A stretch of DNA of 64,000 nt. Origin: Bartonella doshiae NCTC 12862 = ATCC 700133. GTDB taxonomy: Bacteria; Pseudomonadota; Alphaproteobacteria; Rhizobiales; Rhizobiaceae. Below are positions 7,702 through 21,059 of this stretch, piece by piece. Both the position numbers and the translations under genes were made by a program. The stretch is taken from assembly GCF_000278155.1 (NCBI RefSeq), contig NZ_JH725095.1:186001-250000 (forward strand), given 5' to 3'. Positions within the stretch are counted from its first letter, which is position 1. Each line of letters opens with the position of its first letter. The notes below the pieces were generated by a model. It saw only the letters and a program-made list of their open reading frames with translations. It was not told the DNA's origin and ran no database searches.

Positions 7702-9528
7702 ATGTATCAATCTTTTGAAGCGACAACAAATCCCGCTCATGCTCTTGAGCGTATTAGCTCTCTTCGTAAAGAACTCGATCGCCTCGGACTAGATGGCTTT
7801 CTTGTCCCGCGTGCAGATGAACATCAAGGAGAATATGTCCCCCCACATGCTCAACGCCTTAGCTGGCTTACAGGCTTTACTGGATCATCAGGTATCGCAC
7901 TCATTTTAAAAAACAAAGCCATCATATTCACAGATGGGCGCTATAAACTCCAAGTTCGTCAACAAACTGATCCTGATATTTTTGAGTATGAAGATCTCGT
8001 AACTTACCCACCTTCACAGTGGCTTGAAAAAAATGGGCAAAAGCTTTCTATTGGCTTTGATCCATGGCTCCTCACCATTGCCACTATAGATACATTGAAA
8101 AATGCATTAGAAATGAAAGCAGGTGGGAAACTTATAACAGTTCAACAAAATCCTATTGATCTTATCTGGCATGATCAACCACCATTACCGCAATCTACCT
8201 TATCAGTTCATCCTCTCAAATATGCAGGATGTAATACCGATGAAAAGCTGTCTTTGATTCACCAAAATATCGAAAAAGCCAATGCAGATGCTTTTATTTT
8301 CACAGACCCCTCTTCTATTGCATGGACATTCAATATACGTGGCAATGATGTTTCCAACACACCTTTTGCCCTTTGTTTTGCTCTTATTCCCATCAAAGAA
8401 GCACCGGCCTTATTCATTAACAGCACAAAACTGGGTACAAAACAGAAACAATATCTGGAACGTTATGCAAAATTATATGAACCAGAACAGCTTATTCCAA
8501 AGATCAAAGAGTATGTTCAAAAGGGAACAATTTTTGCCTTAGATCCACGGCTAACGTGCGAAAAATTACGCACCACTATTGAAGAACAAGAAGGCTCTTT
8601 TATTACGCTTACTGATCCCGCTGCTTTACCACGTGCCATTAAAAATAGCACAGAACTAGACGGTGCGCGCAAAGCACACCTGCGCGATGGTGTAGCACTT
8701 ACCCGCTTTTTTTCTTGGTTAGATAAACAAACACCATGCACAATAAGTGAAATTTCTGCTGCTCAAAAATTAGAAGAATTTCGCATAACAACAGCAAAAG
8801 AAATGGGAGAAAAACTTGAAGATCTGTCTTTTGATACAATCTCAGCAGCAGGTGCAAATGGTGCCATTGTTCATTATCGCGTGACGACTAAAACAAATAA
8901 ATTATTGAAAGCTGGTGAACTTTATCTTGTTGATTCAGGTGGACAATATCGTGATGGCACCACAGATGTCACACGTACAATAGCAATTGGAAATATTGGA
9001 GAGGAAGAAAAGCGCTGCTTTACTCTTGTTCTCAAAGGCATGATTTCTCTTTCAACCGCGCGATTTCCAAAAGGTACACGCGGACAAGACATAGATGCTC
9101 TAGCACGCATTGCCTTATGGAAAACTGGTTTTGATTATGCTCATGGCACGGGCCATGGAGTTGGATCTTATCTCTCTGTTCATGAAGGTCCACAAAATCT
9201 TTCGCGCAATGGGTGCCAAGAACTCATTCCAGGAATGATTATTTCTAATGAACCTGGATATTATCGCAAAGGCGCTTTTGGTATTCGTATTGAAAATTTG
9301 ATGATTGTGAAGCCAGCACAAAAAATTAACGGTGGGGATAGAGAAATGCTCTCTTTTGAAACGCTCACACATTGCCCTATTGATCGTCGATTAGTCCTTC
9401 CAGAGCTTTTGACACTGGAAGAGCAGCAATGGCTCAACGATTATCATGCACATGTTTATCAGGTTACTGCACCTTATTTAAATGAAGAAGATAAAAAATG
9501 GGCAAAAGAAGCAACAAAGCCTCTTTAA
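7702..9528 (+). CDS. pepP: Xaa-Pro aminopeptidase (M24B)
   Basis: A dinuclear-metal peptidase that removes an N-terminal residue preceding proline. The protein has about 608 residues, the long three-domain form (two creatinase-like N-terminal domains, then the pita-bread catalytic domain from about residue 310). Metal ligands are visible in LVDSGGQY (Asp), GTTDVTRT (Asp), GTGHGVGSYLSVHEG (His), SNEPGYY (Glu) and IRIENLM (Glu). I chose the ATG at 7702, which has AAAGGA upstream and opens with MYQSFEA; an earlier in-frame start at 7660 would lie inside prmA. No clear terminator was seen downstream; the next 297 bases to ligA are AT-rich and empty. Confidence 0.92.
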   Translation: MYQSFEATTNPAHALERISSLRKELDRLGLDGFLVPRADEHQGEYVPPHAQRLSWLTGFTGSSGIALILKNKAIIFTDGRYKLQVRQQTDPDIFEYEDLVTYPPSQWLEKNGQKLSIGFDPWLLTIATIDTLKNALEMKAGGKLITVQQNPIDLIWHDQPPLPQSTLSVHPLKYAGCNTDEKLSLIHQNIEKANADAFIFTDPSSIAWTFNIRGNDVSNTPFALCFALIPIKEAPALFINSTKLGTKQKQYLERYAKLYEPEQLIPKIKEYVQKGTIFALDPRLTCEKLRTTIEEQEGSFITLTDPAALPRAIKNSTELDGARKAHLRDGVALTRFFSWLDKQTPCTISEISAAQKLEEFRITTAKEMGEKLEDLSFDTISAAGANGAIVHYRVTTKTNKLLKAGELYLVDSGGQYRDGTTDVTRTIAIGNIGEEEKRCFTLVLKGMISLSTARFPKGTRGQDIDALARIALWKTGFDYAHGTGHGVGSYLSVHEGPQNLSRNGCQELIPGMIISNEPGYYRKGAFGIRIENLMIVKPAQKINGGDREMLSFETLTHCPIDRRLVLPELLTLEEQQWLNDYHAHVYQVTAPYLNEEDKKWAKEATKPL

Positions 9529-9825
9529 GTGAAGCAGCGTACAATTTTTACTCTTTCTATAATAAAACTCCCCCTTCTCTTTTTTAGAAAAATACAAAAT
9601 TTTCATCAAAGAATATAAAAACAACTCCTTATACGAATAGTCGTATTTGGAATATTCACAAATCAAAACTCTTCGCAAAATAAGAGAAACCATAACAATC
9701 TCAAGAGAAGAAAGGGAATACAGTATTCCTCGTTCTAGCACATAAGCACAAACTATGCTTTACATAAGATAAATGATAATACTGGTGTATTCATCGTTCT
9801 TGAATGAAAAACCTTAAACGTAATG

Positions 9826-12012
<2,187 letters not shown>

Positions 12013-12083
12013 TCAACTATTTCTCACGAATAAAATCCAAATGAACACGTGCTCTCAGTATTTATATCGCTTATCAATTATTA

Positions 12084-13745
12084 TTATGAAAGAAGTTTTT
12101 GAGCAGCTGCACGTGCTTCTTTCGTAATCTGTTCTCCTGCCAACATGCGGGCAATTTCTTCGGCACGCTCATGTTTTTCCATTTTATGAATCCCTGTAAC
12201 AAAGCGACCTTTATCATTACTTTCAACCTTTGAAATAAGAAAATGGCTATGCGCTTTCGATGCGACCTGTGGTGCATGTGTAATCGCAAAAACCTGAACA
12301 TTTTCTGATAAACGCTGCAATCGTTGCCCAATAGCAGCAGCAACAGCTCCACCCACTCCTGTATCAATTTCATCAAAGATCAATGTGGGAGCTGATCCAC
12401 GATCAGACAAAACAACCTTTAATGCCAATAAAAAACGAGATAGTTCACCACCAGAAGCAACACTCAGCATTGGTCCAGCCCGTGTTCCAGGATTTGTCCG
12501 AACCCAATATTCAATACGATCTATTCCCTCAGCAGTTCGCTTTTCAGCATCACTCTGCATTTCAACGATAAATTCTGCCTTTTCCAATTTTAATGCTGGT
12601 AATTCAGCCATAACACTTTCCGACAAGTGGTGTGCTACTTCGCGACGTTTGTTTGACAATGTTTGTGCCAACATATCATATTTTTTCTGTGCTTCCCGTG
12701 CTTCTTCTTCAAAACGCATCAATATAGTCTGGGCGTTCTCAAAATCAGCAAGCTCAGCATCCATTTTATCACGCAATTGAAATAATTCATCCGCAGAAAC
12801 CTGATATTTACGAACAAAACCACGAAGAGCAAACAAACGCTCTTCTATTCGTTCTAATTCACCGGTATCAAAATCCAACGCCTGCATTGCCGTTTCAATA
12901 CCCTCTTGTGCTATTGCAAGTGCATGCAATGCATCATCAATAGATTTCACCACTGGCGTAACGAGCGCTTGCGCTTCAGGAATTTTCCGCTCCAAACGTC
13001 TCACCAAATTGGAAAGAACAGGAATTGGCGATTTTGGTCCACTTAAGAGATCATCAGCCTCCTTAATATCCATTGCTACTTTTTCTAATTTAAGCATATC
13101 AGCGCGACGCAAAGACAAAGTATCCTCTTCACCAACTTGAAAATCAAGCTTATTAAGTTCTTCTACACACGCACGAAGATAATCAGCTTCACGAATAGCG
13201 TTCTCTACTTTAAGACGCTGTTTTTGCAAACGCTCATCATATTCACGCCATGTCCGATAACAATGACGCAAATTTTCCACTTCATCTTCAAGTCCACCAA
13301 AGGCATCTAATAACTGGCGATGCGTAGCAACATCAACAAGCGCACGATCATCATGCTGTCCATGAATTTCAACCAACATACGACCAATATGACGCATTAA
13401 AGAAACACTAGCCACCTGATCATTGATAAAAACACGACTACGACCATCGCTTGATTGCACACGTCGTAAAATAATATCACCTTCATCATCCAGACCATTT
13501 TCACGGATAAGTTGGCGCGCAGAATGTGAAACAGGAACATCAAAAACAGCCACCACCTGCCCTTGCACGGCCCCATGACGCACAAGTGAAGCATCGCCAC
13601 GCCCACCAAGAGCTAAAGATAAAGCATCAAGCAAAATAGACTTCCCAGCCCCGGTTTCTCCTGTTAAAATCGACAAGCCCGCTGTAAAATGAATATCGAG
13701 CGTTTCGATCAAAACAATATCGTGAATCGAAAGCTGTATCAGCAT
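12084..13745 (-). CDS. recN: DNA repair protein RecN
   Basis: RecN is an SMC-like ATPase that acts early in recombinational repair of double-strand breaks. The 553-residue protein has Walker A GETGAGKS at 29-36, a central coiled-coil region (about 150-370), and the C-terminal ATPase half with the signature SVASGGELSRFLLALK and Walker B TLIFDEIDTGVGG, followed by the H-loop ITHAPQVA. It starts 6 bases after the bamD stop, so it is expressed as part of the lpxC-bamD-recN segment. I saw no LexA-type operator before it, although a promoter inside bamD cannot be excluded. Confidence 0.96.
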   Translation of the reverse strand: MLIQLSIHDIVLIETLDIHFTAGLSILTGETGAGKSILLDALSLALGGRGDASLVRHGAVQGQVVAVFDVPVSHSARQLIRENGLDDEGDIILRRVQSSDGRSRVFINDQVASVSLMRHIGRMLVEIHGQHDDRALVDVATHRQLLDAFGGLEDEVENLRHCYRTWREYDERLQKQRLKVENAIREADYLRACVEELNKLDFQVGEEDTLSLRRADMLKLEKVAMDIKEADDLLSGPKSPIPVLSNLVRRLERKIPEAQALVTPVVKSIDDALHALAIAQEGIETAMQALDFDTGELERIEERLFALRGFVRKYQVSADELFQLRDKMDAELADFENAQTILMRFEEEAREAQKKYDMLAQTLSNKRREVAHHLSESVMAELPALKLEKAEFIVEMQSDAEKRTAEGIDRIEYWVRTNPGTRAGPMLSVASGGELSRFLLALKVVLSDRGSAPTLIFDEIDTGVGGAVAAAIGQRLQRLSENVQVFAITHAPQVASKAHSHFLISKVESNDKGRFVTGIHKMEKHERAEEIARMLAGEQITKEARAAAQKLLS

Positions 13746-13751
13746 AGAAAA

Positions 13752-14645
13752 TCAACGCGCCTTATTTTTATCACCACTCAAAGCATGTGATATCCAAGAA
13801 GATTTATGTTCATGCGGCGATATACTATTTTTCTGTAAGAGATTGTAAGAAAATTTATACCACTCACTTTTTGGATAATTACGTCCTAAAATAGCTGCTG
13901 CCGTCTGTGCTTCTTCGTTTAAGCCAAGAGCAAGATTAACCTCTGTTAAACGGAAAAGTGCTTCTTCGATTTGGTTTGTATCGGCATACTCTTCAACCAC
14001 TGTACGAAATCTTCTACTTGCAGCGAGATAGCGACGACCTTCTTCATAATAACGACCAACCTGCATCTCTTTACCAGCTAGCTGCTCACGTCCAAGACGT
14101 ATTTTATCTTTAGCATCCTTAACATATTCAGAATTCGGATAACGCTCCACAAGAAGTTGCATAGCAGCAATGGCGCGCTTAGTATCACGCTGATCCCGTG
14201 TAACATCAGAAATCCGACGAAAAGAAGAAAGACCAATAATATAATAGGCATAAGCGGAGTCATCTGCTCCCGGATAAAGGGTAATGTAACGCTGAGCCAT
14301 ACTTATGGCATCATCATACTTAGCCCGTTTATAATTTGTAAAAGCCCCCATTACCAAAGATTTACGCCCCCACTCAGTATAAGCATACTGTTTTTCAATC
14401 AAAGCAAACTTTTTTGATGCTTCGCTAAGTCGCCCACTTTCAAGATTCGCAAATGCTTGATTATACAAAACATCTGGTGGATCCATTTTCAAAACATATG
14501 CGGAAGGATCAAGGGTATTCTTCTCTTTAAATAAACAACCTGCTAATATACAAGTACCACCCAAAAGCATCACACCCAGTACTTTGCTTATAACGTTAGA
14601 TTTTCTATACGCCATATTTCCGATACATACATGAGATTTTGTCAT
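13752..14645 (-). CDS. bamD: Outer-membrane assembly lipoprotein BamD (ComL)
   Basis: BamD is an essential lipoprotein of the BAM complex that inserts beta-barrel proteins into the outer membrane. A hydrophobic signal ends in the lipobox LAGC, and five TPR-like helical pairs follow (for example PDVLYNQAFANLESGRLSEASKKF and ALFRLTEVNLALG). Start choice is uncertain: ATG 14645 puts the lipobox cysteine at residue 37, while ATG 14615 gives a more usual signal with Cys27; ATG-like codons further upstream extend the hydrophilic leader. The tail is longer than in E. coli, ending HALSGDKNKAR. It lies between lpxC and recN, an arrangement usual in Rhizobiales. Confidence 0.92.
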   Translation of the reverse strand: MTKSHVCIGNMAYRKSNVISKVLGVMLLGGTCILAGCLFKEKNTLDPSAYVLKMDPPDVLYNQAFANLESGRLSEASKKFALIEKQYAYTEWGRKSLVMGAFTNYKRAKYDDAISMAQRYITLYPGADDSAYAYYIIGLSSFRRISDVTRDQRDTKRAIAAMQLLVERYPNSEYVKDAKDKIRLGREQLAGKEMQVGRYYEEGRRYLAASRRFRTVVEEYADTNQIEEALFRLTEVNLALGLNEEAQTAAAILGRNYPKSEWYKFSYNLLQKNSISPHEHKSSWISHALSGDKNKAR

Positions 14646-14800
14646 AATTTTTCTGGTCTCCAAAAAATATTACTTTATAGCAAAAGTTATTTATCAAAGG
14701 CCTTTATACCATATCACTTTCAAACCAGCCAACCAATTTAGCAATTAAGATCAACCATCCCCTTAAAAATCAAACAAATTGCAAAAAAATCTTCTCCACT

Positions 14801-15679
14801 TTAGCTATAAGTAGCTTTTTCATAACATGATTTATTTACCAAAATAGCTTTAACCAATTGCGAATTAATTCTATGTCCACTGCAATACGAACGAAATAGT
14901 CCAATAAAAGGTGCACCAAGCAAAGCAGTGTCACCAATTGCATCAAGCAACTTATGTCGAACACATTCATTCTCCCAATAAGGTCCATCTGGATTCATGA
15001 TCTCATCATCAAAACCGATGATAAGAGAATTTTTCAACGAAGCACCTAACCCTTTTCCAGAACCCCATAATTGTTCCACGTCTTTGATAAAACCAAAAGT
15101 ACGCGCACGTGACACATTATCTCGAAACCCTTGTGCAGTAAGGTCAAAATTAAAATGTTGCTTACCAATAGCAAAAGAAGGAAAAGAAATCGTTATATCA
15201 AAACGGCATCCATCAAACGGCAAAAACTCTGCAACGCCACTAGAATCTTCAACTCGCAACGGCTTTTTTATAATAAAATAAGAACGCAAAGCATTTTGCT
15301 GCACAATACCAACTTCTTCAAAACCTTGACAGTATTGCCACGACGATCCATCCAAAATAGGTATCTCATTACTTGAAACTTCAATAACAAGATTATCCAA
15401 GTTATAAGCAGCGATTGCAGCCATCAAATGCTCAATCGTTTCAACTCTTATGTCCCCGCATCCAAGCGCTGTTGATAATTTAGTCGCTCCTGTCTGCGAT
15501 GCATGTGCTGGGAATATATGCTCTGTTCCATCCATACCCAAACGTTTAAAAACAATACCACATCCAACATCAGCTGGACAAACCTTCACAACAGACGGAC
15601 AACCACTATGAACCCCATAGCCCTTAAATGTCACAGCCTTTTTAAGAGTAGACTGATATTTTTGTATCGGCTTCATCAT
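14801..15679 (-). CDS. lpxC: UDP-3-O-acyl-N-acetylglucosamine deacetylase
   Basis: LpxC is the zinc-dependent deacetylase that commits precursors to lipid A synthesis. The 292-residue protein shows the two family halves with the zinc histidines in TIEHLMAA and RHKLLDAIGD, the catalytic Glu in EIPILDGSS, and the glycine-rich N-terminal VTFKGYGVHSG. It is preceded by the ftsZ terminator (15743-15768), so it probably has its own promoter in the 190-base gap, and it is followed after about 150 bases by bamD. Met1 and Met2 are adjacent; either may serve as the start. Confidence 0.96.
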   Translation of the reverse strand: MMKPIQKYQSTLKKAVTFKGYGVHSGCPSVVKVCPADVGCGIVFKRLGMDGTEHIFPAHASQTGATKLSTALGCGDIRVETIEHLMAAIAAYNLDNLVIEVSSNEIPILDGSSWQYCQGFEEVGIVQQNALRSYFIIKKPLRVEDSSGVAEFLPFDGCRFDITISFPSFAIGKQHFNFDLTAQGFRDNVSRARTFGFIKDVEQLWGSGKGLGASLKNSLIIGFDDEIMNPDGPYWENECVRHKLLDAIGDTALLGAPFIGLFRSYCSGHRINSQLVKAILVNKSCYEKATYS

Positions 15680-15742
15680 ATGATTCCATCAGAACCCTTT
15701 TTAATCTTATAAAACCATAAAAATCATATCTATAGCAAATAA

Positions 15743-15768
15743 TAAACCCGCTATCATAAGCGGGTTTA
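15743..15768 (-). terminator. Terminator at the end of the dcw cluster (after ftsZ)
   Basis: TAAACCCGC (15743-15751) pairs perfectly with GCGGGTTTA (15760-15768), a 9-bp stem with an 8-base loop. Read on the minus strand it follows ftsZ by about 100 bases and is trailed by a T-rich stretch. Confidence 0.8.
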
Positions 15769-15871
15769 TAAAAAACAAAGAAGTTTTAAAAACGTAGGAC
15801 ATTTTACTGTAGAAAGCTTTTAAGCATCATGGGAAAAATGCTCAAAGCTCCTTCTAACTGATTTTTCTAAT

Positions 15872-17638
15872 TTAATGTGCCTGACGACGCAAAAACGCTG
15901 GTATCTCCAACTGATCTTCTTCAGTAATAAAACTACGCTGATCTTGCGGCACATGAGGATGCAACTCACCAGAACGGCGTGGAACATAAACAGAAGCATC
16001 TGAAGAAAGCGTCTGAGAATCTTTATTATAAACATAATCTTCTTGCTGTTGAGAAGATCTTACAGCAGGTTCCAAACGGGCCTCAGGTTCAGCTTCCTCA
16101 CGATATGTCAAACTTTGTTTTAAACGCTGCCAAAGATTGCGAGGACCTTGATCAGCAGAAGATGACCTCTCACTTTGTCCATAAGCAACAGGAGGAAAAT
16201 CTTTTAACTCTGGCATACGCATCGGTGCTAAACGAGGCTGAACCTGTTGTACTTGCTTTTGCTGTACTTGCTTCTGTTCCACAACCCCTGTCATCTCATC
16301 AAGAACATGCGCTGTCGCCTCCATACTCACTGGCGCAGACATAGCTTGCGAAGAACTACGACTAACTTGCATACGCGGCGCATTGGACATCTGTCCATGT
16401 ACGACACCCGCTCCATAAGAAGCAGTATTTACACTTCGTTGAGCAACAGCATCTGCAGGTTGTGCAAAAATTTGACTTTTGGGACGAAACTGTTCTTCTG
16501 TCGAGTTCCCCATTTCTATTTCAAGAGCTTCCATCACTTCTACCATTGACTCAGAACGCAATGGAGATGATTGAGGATGAAAAGAGGTTGGAGGTGTTCC
16601 AGGATCACTTTTACGAATTGAAGCGGCAGGTCTTTGAAATTTAGAATGAGAAGTTTGCCCCACATCACTAACTTCACGATCGATACCCGTTGCAACCACG
16701 GATACACGAATAACTCCCTCTAGTGACTCATCATCAATGGCACCAAAGATAACGTTTGCATCCGCATCCACTTCTTCACGAATACGATTAGCCGCTTCAT
16801 CCACTTCAAAGAGAGTCATATCACGACCACCGGTAATAGAAATCAGAAGACCGCGAGCACCACGCATAGAAGTATCATCCAATAGCGGATTTGCAATAGC
16901 AGCTTCAGCAGCATTTAAAGCACGCCCTTCACCAGACGCTTCACCCGTTCCCATCATTGCACGGCCCATTTCATGCATCACAGAACGAACATCAGCAAAA
17001 TCAAGGTTAATGAGCCCTTCTTTAATCATGAGATCCGTAATAGAAGCAACACCAGAATAAAGCACTTGGTCAGCCATAGCAAAAGCATCAGCGAATGTTG
17101 TTTTTTCATCCGCAATACGGAAAAGATTCTGATTTGGAATCACAATTAATGTATCAACAGACTTTTGTAATTCTTCAATACCAGCCTCTGCCGTTTTCAT
17201 ACGACGGGCACCCTCAAACTGAAATGGTTTTGTCACAACACCAACAGTCAAAATACCTTTTTCACGAGCCGCGCGAGCAACAACAGGTGCAGCCCCCGTT
17301 CCGGTACCTCCACCCATACCAGCAGTAATAAAAACCATATGGGAATCTGCTAGATGATCAATAATTTCATCAATACATTCCTCAGCAGCCGCTTGCCCAA
17401 CTTCCGGTAGAGCCCCCGCGCCTAAACCTTCTGTAACTGCAGCTCCAAGCTGAATGATACGCTCAGCTTTTGACATAGCCAAAGCCTGTGCATCTGTATT
17501 TGCAACAACAAAATCAACTCCCTGAAGACCAGCATTAATCATATTATTCACGGCATTCCCACCACCACCGCCAACACCAAAAACGGTAATGCGTGGCTTC
17601 AATTCCGCGATATCTGGCCGATGCAGATTAATCGTCAT
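15872..17638 (-). CDS. ftsZ: Cell division protein FtsZ
   Basis: FtsZ is the tubulin-like GTPase that forms the Z ring. The product has about 588 residues, much longer than E. coli FtsZ (383), as in other Rhizobiales. The GTPase domain (to about residue 320) has [13 protein letters not shown], the tubulin signature [10 protein letters not shown] and the T7-loop [12 protein letters not shown] long linker (about 320-570) is rich in Gln, Pro and Ser and contains short KQVQQ repeats. The C-terminal peptide [10 protein letters not shown] binds FtsA and other tethers. I chose ATG 17638 (AAGGAAAAG upstream); an earlier in-frame ATG gives only eight extra charged residues. It lies 68 bases after ftsA. 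Confidence 0.97.
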   Translation of the reverse strand: MTINLHRPDIAELKPRITVFGVGGGGGNAVNNMINAGLQGVDFVVANTDAQALAMSKAERIIQLGAAVTEGLGAGALPEVGQAAAEECIDEIIDHLADSHMVFITAGMGGGTGTGAAPVVARAAREKGILTVGVVTKPFQFEGARRMKTAEAGIEELQKSVDTLIVIPNQNLFRIADEKTTFADAFAMADQVLYSGVASITDLMIKEGLINLDFADVRSVMHEMGRAMMGTGEASGEGRALNAAEAAIANPLLDDTSMRGARGLLISITGGRDMTLFEVDEAANRIREEVDADANVIFGAIDDESLEGVIRVSVVATGIDREVSDVGQTSHSKFQRPAASIRKSDPGTPPTSFHPQSSPLRSESMVEVMEALEIEMGNSTEEQFRPKSQIFAQPADAVAQRSVNTASYGAGVVHGQMSNAPRMQVSRSSSQAMSAPVSMEATAHVLDEMTGVVEQKQVQQKQVQQVQPRLAPMRMPELKDFPPVAYGQSERSSSADQGPRNLWQRLKQSLTYREEAEPEARLEPAVRSSQQQEDYVYNKDSQTLSSDASVYVPRRSGELHPHVPQDQRSFITEEDQLEIPAFLRRQAH

Positions 17639-17705
17639 TTTCTTTTCCTTCTCATAAGACATCGCAAGCCAAAGCGATGAAATTTAACTTCCTGTACAGA
17701 CCTAC

Positions 17706-19007
17706 TTAAAAACTCTCACGCAACCACTGACCAACACGCTGAAGATATCCACGCGTACCAGTCGATAAATGTTTCACTGCAGATTGCATGGTTTTTTCTT
17801 CAAACCCCACTAATTGCGGATAAATTAACAATCCAACAGCAGATGTAAACGCCGCCCCTTTTGCAAGAGAAGGAAGCCTAGAAATACCTAAAGGCCGCCC
17901 TATACGAACATTTCTTCCCAAAATAGTACGTGCCATTTCTGGCAACCCTGTTAACTGGCTTGCCCCCCCAGTCACAATAACACGCTTACCAATAATGTGA
18001 CCAAAACCAGAACGATTCAAACAATCCCGCACCATCTCTAATATTTCTTCAACACGTGCACGAATGATACGACTGAGAACAGCACGCGGATATTGAATTT
18101 CACGACGCTCATTTCCAATTTCTGCCACATTAATCATATGTCTATCATCAGAACTTGTCAGAAGCGCAGAACCATAGAGAACCTTTAAACGTTCTGCCTC
18201 TGTAAGCGACATAGAGAATCCCCGTGCAACATCAAGAGTCACATGATGCCCACCAACCGCAAGTGCATCCGCATGGATAAATTTCCCATCAGAAAATACG
18301 GAAAATGTTGTTGTTCCGCCACCAAAATCGATACATGCAGCTCCTAAATGTGCCTCATCATTCATTAAAACAGCAAGACCGCTAGCAAAAGGAGTTGCAA
18401 CCATCGCTTCAACGCTCAAATGCGCACGATTAATACAAGTTTCTAAATTACGTAACGATGCTGTTTCTGCTGTTAAAACATGTACATCTACACCAAATAA
18501 CTCTCCAACCATTCCAATAGGATCAGAAATTCCCTTATCTCCATCCAATACATAAGAGATAGGAATGGAATGTACAACATGACGCTCCGCATCAAAAGCT
18601 TTGCGCGAAACATCTGCAAATGCCATACGTACATCACGCGTTGTAACTTCACGGCCATCCAAATGTACTGCACCATTAATAAGAGCACTTTGTAATCGGC
18701 TTGAGGAAAAATTCACAATCACCGAATCCACAACCAAACCAGCCATTTTTTCTGCCGCGTCAACAGCTAACCTTATGGATTGTTCTGCTGCAAACATATC
18801 CATCACAACACCGGATTTAATACCGCGTGAACATTGCACTCCAAAACCTAAAATTTCCATAGAGTGCGTACGACCATGTAAATAGTGCGCACGCTTCAAA
18901 GGACGTAGACATGCAATAAGACAAACAATCTTGCTTGACCCAACATCAAGAACCGTCAAAAAACGCGTCTTACGCGCCCCCATATGATGCGATCCAAGCA
19001 ACATCAT
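17706..19007 (-). CDS. ftsA: Cell division protein FtsA
   Basis: FtsA is the actin-like ATPase that tethers FtsZ to the membrane and recruits later division proteins. The 433-residue protein has the phosphate-1 motif LDVGSSKIVCLIA, the phosphate-2 motif ACIDFGGGTTTFSVF, the adenosine motif VIVTGGASQLTGL and a C-terminal amphipathic membrane-targeting helix (VGQWLRESF). The 1C domain typical of FtsA (SRGIKSGVVMDM and neighbours) is present. Its ATG overlaps the ftsQ stop by 4 bases, implying translational coupling. Confidence 0.97.
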   Translation of the reverse strand: MMLLGSHHMGARKTRFLTVLDVGSSKIVCLIACLRPLKRAHYLHGRTHSMEILGFGVQCSRGIKSGVVMDMFAAEQSIRLAVDAAEKMAGLVVDSVIVNFSSSRLQSALINGAVHLDGREVTTRDVRMAFADVSRKAFDAERHVVHSIPISYVLDGDKGISDPIGMVGELFGVDVHVLTAETASLRNLETCINRAHLSVEAMVATPFASGLAVLMNDEAHLGAACIDFGGGTTTFSVFSDGKFIHADALAVGGHHVTLDVARGFSMSLTEAERLKVLYGSALLTSSDDRHMINVAEIGNERREIQYPRAVLSRIIRARVEEILEMVRDCLNRSGFGHIIGKRVIVTGGASQLTGLPEMARTILGRNVRIGRPLGISRLPSLAKGAAFTSAVGLLIYPQLVGFEEKTMQSAVKHLSTGTRGYLQRVGQWLRESF

Positions 19008-19912
19008 AGGCCTCCTACCTTTTGCGCTTTTAAAATACGCTCTTCTTCAGCCACAGCAGCACGACGTTGTTTCAACGCTTCATCCGACAACAATACCGTA
19101 ATTCGATCAGAAAGACGCAAATCAATCCGCAAAACATCACGTGAAAAAAGTTCTTGTGCAGTTCCTGATTTAACAAGAGATGCAAGCCTTTCGAGCGCAC
19201 CATTTTCAGGCAACATAACACGCACACCATTATCCAAGATAAGATCCCAACGCCGATCACCTACACGCATAAAAGCATGAACACGACTATACAATTTGGG
19301 ATAAGCTGAAAGCGCTTGAATAAACACTTTGGCAGAATTTTGCACACCCCGACCAACCACAAGAGGCAGATTTCGAACGACTCCTCCTTGAAAAGGCACA
19401 ATGACACGCCCTGTATGATCAATAATATCCACTATACCATCATGTTGCCAAACAGCATATGGTTCACGCTCTACAATAGAGACATGCACTTGGTTTGGAT
19501 AAATTTTTTGAACAGTAGCAGACTGAACCCAAGCTTGCTGTTCTAGAATAGAACGCGCTCTATCAACATTAAAAGTAAATATGGAAGGAGTAGTATTAAG
19601 CCCCAAAAGATTCAAAACATCTTGTTTTACCAAGTGTTTATTGCCACGCACATTGACATTGGTGATTACAAAACCAATATCTGATATCACAGTTTTTATC
19701 ATACTCTCCAAACGACCACTCGATGAAATCCCATAAAGCAGTGTGACAAAGAAAAGAAACAAAACCGCGAAAGAACCAAAATGACGAGGAATATGAATAC
19801 GTATAAAGAAAAACGCAAACATAAACCGAAGAAAGCGACGATAAAAACGTGGCAAAGCTGGCACTGATAGTACCATCGGAACATTTGTATTATTAATATT
19901 TAACGCATACAC
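19004..19912 (-). CDS. ftsQ: Cell division protein FtsQ
   Basis: FtsQ is a bitopic membrane protein that links early and late divisome parts. The visible order is a short cytoplasmic basic segment, one transmembrane helix ([19 protein letters not shown]), a POTRA domain ([28 protein letters not shown]) and the FtsQ/DivIB beta domain to the end. I chose GTG 19912 because GGAGGA sits 7 bases before it; a GTG at 19933 lacks a ribosome-binding site. With this start the gene overlaps the ddl stop by 13 bases. The C-terminal tail extends past the family domain with charged residues. Confidence 0.93.
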   Translation of the reverse strand: MYALNINNTNVPMVLSVPALPRFYRRFLRFMFAFFFIRIHIPRHFGSFAVLFLFFVTLLYGISSSGRLESMIKTVISDIGFVITNVNVRGNKHLVKQDVLNLLGLNTTPSIFTFNVDRARSILEQQAWVQSATVQKIYPNQVHVSIVEREPYAVWQHDGIVDIIDHTGRVIVPFQGGVVRNLPLVVGRGVQNSAKVFIQALSAYPKLYSRVHAFMRVGDRRWDLILDNGVRVMLPENGALERLASLVKSGTAQELFSRDVLRIDLRLSDRITVLLSDEALKQRRAAVAEEERILKAQKVGGL

Positions 19913-20820
19913 GACGCGTCCTCCACCAACCACTGAACAATATCGCCATAAGTACGACCACTCACTTTCGCAATATCAGGGAAAAGAGACGTCGATGTCA
20001 TACCAGGTTGAGTATTAATCTCAAGCCAAACTAACTCTCCCGCTTCCTCATCAAAACGAAAATCAGAACGACTAACACCTCGACAACCTATCGCTTGATG
20101 TGCCGCTAAAGACATTCTTTGCACCTTTTGGTAAATATTTGATGAAAGTTGCGCAGGACAAATGTGAAGAGAGCCACCAGATTTATATTTTGAGTCATAA
20201 TCATAAAATTGAAAGCACGAATCAGGAAGAATTTCACAAACATCCAACGCCTCATTTCCCAAAACCGCACAAGTAAGTTCACGACCAGGAATATATTTTT
20301 CAACAATCACATCATCTGCATAAACCCACTCTGCTCCTACAACAGTAAGAGGTGGTGCAGGATCATGCTCATCCACAATCACAACACCAAAACTCGATCC
20401 TTCACACACCGGTTTAATCACATAAGGAGGCTCCATAGGATGAGAGCGTCCAACAGCAAAGCGGCTCATGACAAGAGAAGGAGCAACAGAAACACCAACA
20501 CTTGCAACAACAATTTTTGCACGCCCTTTATCCATTGCCAGTGCTGATGCCATTACTCCAGAATGCGTATAAGGAATTTTCAAATATTCAAGCAGCCCCT
20601 GAATACGACCATCCTCACCAAATGGCCCATGCAATGCGTTAAAAGCAATATCAGGCTGCAATTGTTCAAGAACAGAAGCAATATGACCATCAACATCCAC
20701 ACGACTAACACGATATCCCTGCGCTTCAAGAACATCAGCACAAGCAGTACCTGAAGATAAACTTACAGACCGTTCAGAAGAGAATCCTCCCATCAATACA
20801 GCTATATGCTCATCTTTCAT
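19900..20820 (-). CDS. ddl: D-alanine--D-alanine ligase
   Basis: Ddl makes the D-Ala-D-Ala dipeptide that MurF adds to the peptidoglycan precursor. The 306-residue ATP-grasp protein has the N-terminal [15 protein letters not shown], the [15 protein letters not shown] motif, the [15 protein letters not shown] loop and the metal-binding end [17 protein letters not shown]. The ATG at 20820 has a very strong AAAGGAGG ribosome-binding site. It starts a sub-cluster (ddl-ftsQ-ftsA-ftsZ) separated from murB by about 240 AT-rich bases, in which a promoter is expected but none is obvious. Confidence 0.96.
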   Translation of the reverse strand: MKDEHIAVLMGGFSSERSVSLSSGTACADVLEAQGYRVSRVDVDGHIASVLEQLQPDIAFNALHGPFGEDGRIQGLLEYLKIPYTHSGVMASALAMDKGRAKIVVASVGVSVAPSLVMSRFAVGRSHPMEPPYVIKPVCEGSSFGVVIVDEHDPAPPLTVVGAEWVYADDVIVEKYIPGRELTCAVLGNEALDVCEILPDSCFQFYDYDSKYKSGGSLHICPAQLSSNIYQKVQRMSLAAHQAIGCRGVSRSDFRFDEEAGELVWLEINTQPGMTSTSLFPDIAKVSGRTYGDIVQWLVEDASCMR

Positions 20821-21059
20821 AACAGCTTACCCTCCTTTGTACGCTATATATAGACTACAAAAAACCACCAACACCATATACAGAAAAAACTAAGATTTAT
20901 TCTTGCGAATCAATAGCCTAGCATTTACTCTAATGAATCAGACTCAGCCCTCTGACGCAAGAGTTTCTTTGTTAATTTATTGATTCTTAATAGATTTTTT
21001 CATTATCTCTTTGAAATGACTCAATTTTTTATTGTCATTTTTTTGTGGCATTCAATAAA

